Shown here: in pieces, positions 62,259-64,000 of the stretch
Position numbering within the stretch: the first letter of the stretch is position 1
How the letters are laid out: the number at the start of each line of letters is the position of its first letter
Assembly (NCBI GenBank): GCA_964035575.1
Contig: OZ037855.1
Location: forward strand, 1,178,001 to 1,242,000
Source: Rhynchopus sp. YZ270_cl-10
Taxonomy: Eukaryota; Euglenozoa; Diplonemea; Diplonemida; Diplonemidae
DNA: 64,000 nt
Direction: 5' to 3'
Translations under genes and position numbers: made by a program
Notes under the pieces: model-generated
Databases searched by the model: none
Told to the model about the DNA's origin: nothing
The model's input: only the letters and a program-made list of their open reading frames with translations

Positions 62259-62325
62259 CTCGGGTTCGATAACACACGGAGCGTCGCCTGCGTGTCCCAG
62301 ATGAGTGTGTAGCTATCAACGTTAT
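62259..62325 (+). repeat. HP2 repeat copy (diverged)
   Basis: TCGGGTTCGATAACACACGGAGC keeps the loop. CGCCTGCGTGTCCCAGATG and AGCTATCAACGTTATT keep parts of the second half and tail. Confidence 0.55.
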
Positions 62326-62719
62326 TCCCCCCCTTTTTTTTTGTCAAAATCTTTCAAAAATTTGGTCAAAGGCGGAGCTGAAACAGAATACCCTTTTTTT
62401 TTCATTTTGTACCTTTTATTGCATCCCCCCTCTGCTTCTGTTCTTATGAATTGAAAACAGATGAAATCCATTTTTCAACTGCTCCCCCACCTAACACAAA
62501 CACACAGAAGAAACAAATACACAAACAAAACCCAAGCATCTTTGCACCTCTGACGATCGCTTACTCTTGCTCTCTCGCATCTTTCCCTTCTGTCTTCTCT
62601 TCTCTGCATCTTTCTTTCACTTTCCCCCCCTTTCGCAATATTCTAATGTATTCTCGAGAAGCATAGCACCCTTTTTTCTGCTTTGACATATCCAACTTTT
62701 TTTTGACAATAAAGGAGGG

Positions 62720-64000
62720 ATGTCAGTCCCTGGGGTGAAGAGGAGAAATGAAGGGCGTGCTTCGTCGTTCCGTAGTGCAGCGTCTGATGTGAGTGAACTT
62801 GGCACCTCGCTGAGTTCCCGTCCATTTCGTGCACGCGAAGGGTCAATAGGGGGGCTGGAGAGCGGTGCGTATGCTCCTGGAATGTCCACCTCCTTTGGAC
62901 AGCGCAGGGCGTCGCACAACCCTTATCTCCAACAGCGTCAGGGGTCGTTGTGTCCGAGCCAATCAAACGACCACATTCTTGCAGGAAAGACACCGGAATG
63001 CTTCCCCGCCTCGCCGCCACGGCAGAAACCGGGGGCGGCCGGAGCGCCCTGCAAATTTCGGGTCCTCTTCACGCATGACGAAGGCGATCAGAAGTTTGTT
63101 CCTTTATTCGACTCTGCGCAGAGTGAGCACAGCGCAAGAGAGAAGAAGGATTCGTTGGGGTTGAGCAAAGGGCAGACGGGGCCGGCATCGGAGAATGATG
63201 CAAGCTCGCAGGCAGCGCCACCGAAGAAGCCTACTCATGCGCAGACGCTTGCGCAGTGGGCGAAGAGCAGCCCAGTAGTGGGGGCGGCGCCTTTTCTGCA
63301 GGACTTCACCATGCAGGAGCTTGTTCTCATGTGTCACGGCTGTCTCCCGCTTCGTCTTGACATTCCAGTAACAAAGAGCCACTGGGTAGAGCTCACAGAA
63401 GACTCCTCTCTTCTCATCGTGACCACGCTGTTCCGCACCTCAGTGAATGTGGAGACGTGCCCAGAGAATGGGAAGAAGATCTCCCTCAAGGTGAGCACCG
63501 GGAGCAAAGAGGCAAGCGCAAACGGCCGCAACGTGCAGTGCCGGACCACCTTCGCCGTCGCAGTCCTCATTGTCATGCAGGACAGAAAGATTCTGCAGTG
63601 TGCACCACCTTCGCCACCTTCAAGCCACGTCCCTTTCACCCCCTTGGGGAGCCACAGCACTTTAGACCACTTTTCCAGCAAGATTCCTGCGTCAAGCATG
63701 GGGAACATCTATGGCAGCAGTGTGCACTCCACGTCGCAGAGTGTGAGCCATGCACTGAACAACAGCTTCAAAAAGCAAGGCTCCTCTTTTAAACACGAAC
63801 GGGAAGGGTCTTTACCGAGGTCGACACAGCAGCTGGCTTCTGGGTCATCTTCGTTTCGGAGAGCCCCTGGGTTTAGCGCAGGGGTGGGCACCTTCTCTGC
63901 GACTGACGACTCTGCTTATATGTACCGCAAAGACATCGATGAGCGCAACTATGAACTGTTTCTGCAAGAGGGCGAATCTCGTTTTTGCTACGACCTCTCT
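62720..64000 (+). CDS. Unknown protein, 3' end beyond the window
   Basis: A single uninterrupted frame of 427 codons runs from the ATG at 62720 (MSVPGVKRRNEGRASSFRS) to the last base, so the gene is incomplete at its 3' end. The first 75 residues are Ser/Arg-rich and disordered. A more ordered block spans about 95-290 (QELVLMCHGCLPLRLDIP, then SHWVELTEDSSLLIVTTLF) and may be beta-rich. Ser-rich disorder follows to about residue 395, and the end (DIDERNYELFLQEGESRFCYD) looks like the start of another folded unit. No family is recognised and no membrane span is seen. Confidence 0.75.
   Translation, partial: MSVPGVKRRNEGRASSFRSAASDVSELGTSLSSRPFRAREGSIGGLESGAYAPGMSTSFGQRRASHNPYLQQRQGSLCPSQSNDHILAGKTPECFPASPPRQKPGAAGAPCKFRVLFTHDEGDQKFVPLFDSAQSEHSAREKKDSLGLSKGQTGPASENDASSQAAPPKKPTHAQTLAQWAKSSPVVGAAPFLQDFTMQELVLMCHGCLPLRLDIPVTKSHWVELTEDSSLLIVTTLFRTSVNVETCPENGKKISLKVSTGSKEASANGRNVQCRTTFAVAVLIVMQDRKILQCAPPSPPSSHVPFTPLGSHSTLDHFSSKIPASSMGNIYGSSVHSTSQSVSHALNNSFKKQGSSFKHEREGSLPRSTQQLASGSSSFRRAPGFSAGVGTFSATDDSAYMYRKDIDERNYELFLQEGESRFCYDLS

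Larger units (their letters stand above)
61696..62719. other. Spacer with partial HP2 and HP5 repeats
   Basis: No gene. HP2 fragments lie at 62074 and 62259 and an HP5 copy at 62175. CT-rich sequence at 62500-62640 precedes the last gene. Confidence 0.55.

Noticed and set aside
260-62325. CRISPR array suggested by repeated palindromic units
   Set aside because: Units are dispersed over 60 kb, differ in sequence, lack regular spacers and lie in eukaryotic intron-containing DNA.

Overview
The window looks like nuclear DNA of a protist, most likely a euglenozoan and possibly a diplonemid; the species is an inference. All seventeen confident genes lie on the + strand, in head-to-tail order and separated by AT-rich, pyrimidine-rich spacers. 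Most start codons follow a polypyrimidine tract and an AG by a short distance. That layout fits polycistronic transcription with spliced-leader trans-splicing. Conventional spliceosomal introns are also present: four genes carry one each (2243, 7232, 19115 and 22184), three of them with a GTATGY donor. No spliced-leader RNA, rRNA or tRNA gene was seen.

Layout. 1-2.2 kb: spacer plus a broken minus-strand coding remnant. 2.2-14.6 kb: a bromodomain protein, a 2OG-Fe(II) oxygenase-like protein, UBC9 (SUMO E2), and three proteins of unknown function. 14.96-16.6 kb: a tyrosine-recombinase mobile element bounded by inverted repeats. 19.1-21.1 kb: a MAP65/PRC1/Ase1 spindle-midzone protein. 22.2-36.4 kb: one giant gene for a type I surface protein of about 4,680 residues, with ten fasciclin domains, 39 WG-type repeats, EGF-like, PAN/apple and SUEL-lectin modules, one membrane span and a cytoplasmic tail added by splicing. 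36.4-40.2 kb: a repeat-rich spacer. 40.2-48.9 kb: a PDZ-like protein ending in a CaaX box, TSR1 (40S biogenesis), a two-span membrane protein with an IQ motif, and a zinc-finger terminal nucleotidyltransferase of the TUTase type. 51.6-64 kb: a WD40 protein, a fused aspartokinase-homoserine dehydrogenase, a WW-like protein, a BRCT protein, a large helical protein, and an unfinished frame that runs off the right end.

The genes do not form one pathway, which is usual for euglenozoan gene clusters. The most unusual material is in the spacers. Several families of short hairpin repeats (about 30-90 bases) recur there and in at least one intron. Their arms change while pairing is kept, and they end in a shared pyrimidine-rich tail of the CAAACTTTTC type. 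Other points of note are a homoserine dehydrogenase half that appears to lack its nucleotide-binding glycine loop and a catalytic lysine, the standalone recombinase element, and an intron whose retention would remove the giant protein's cytoplasmic tail.
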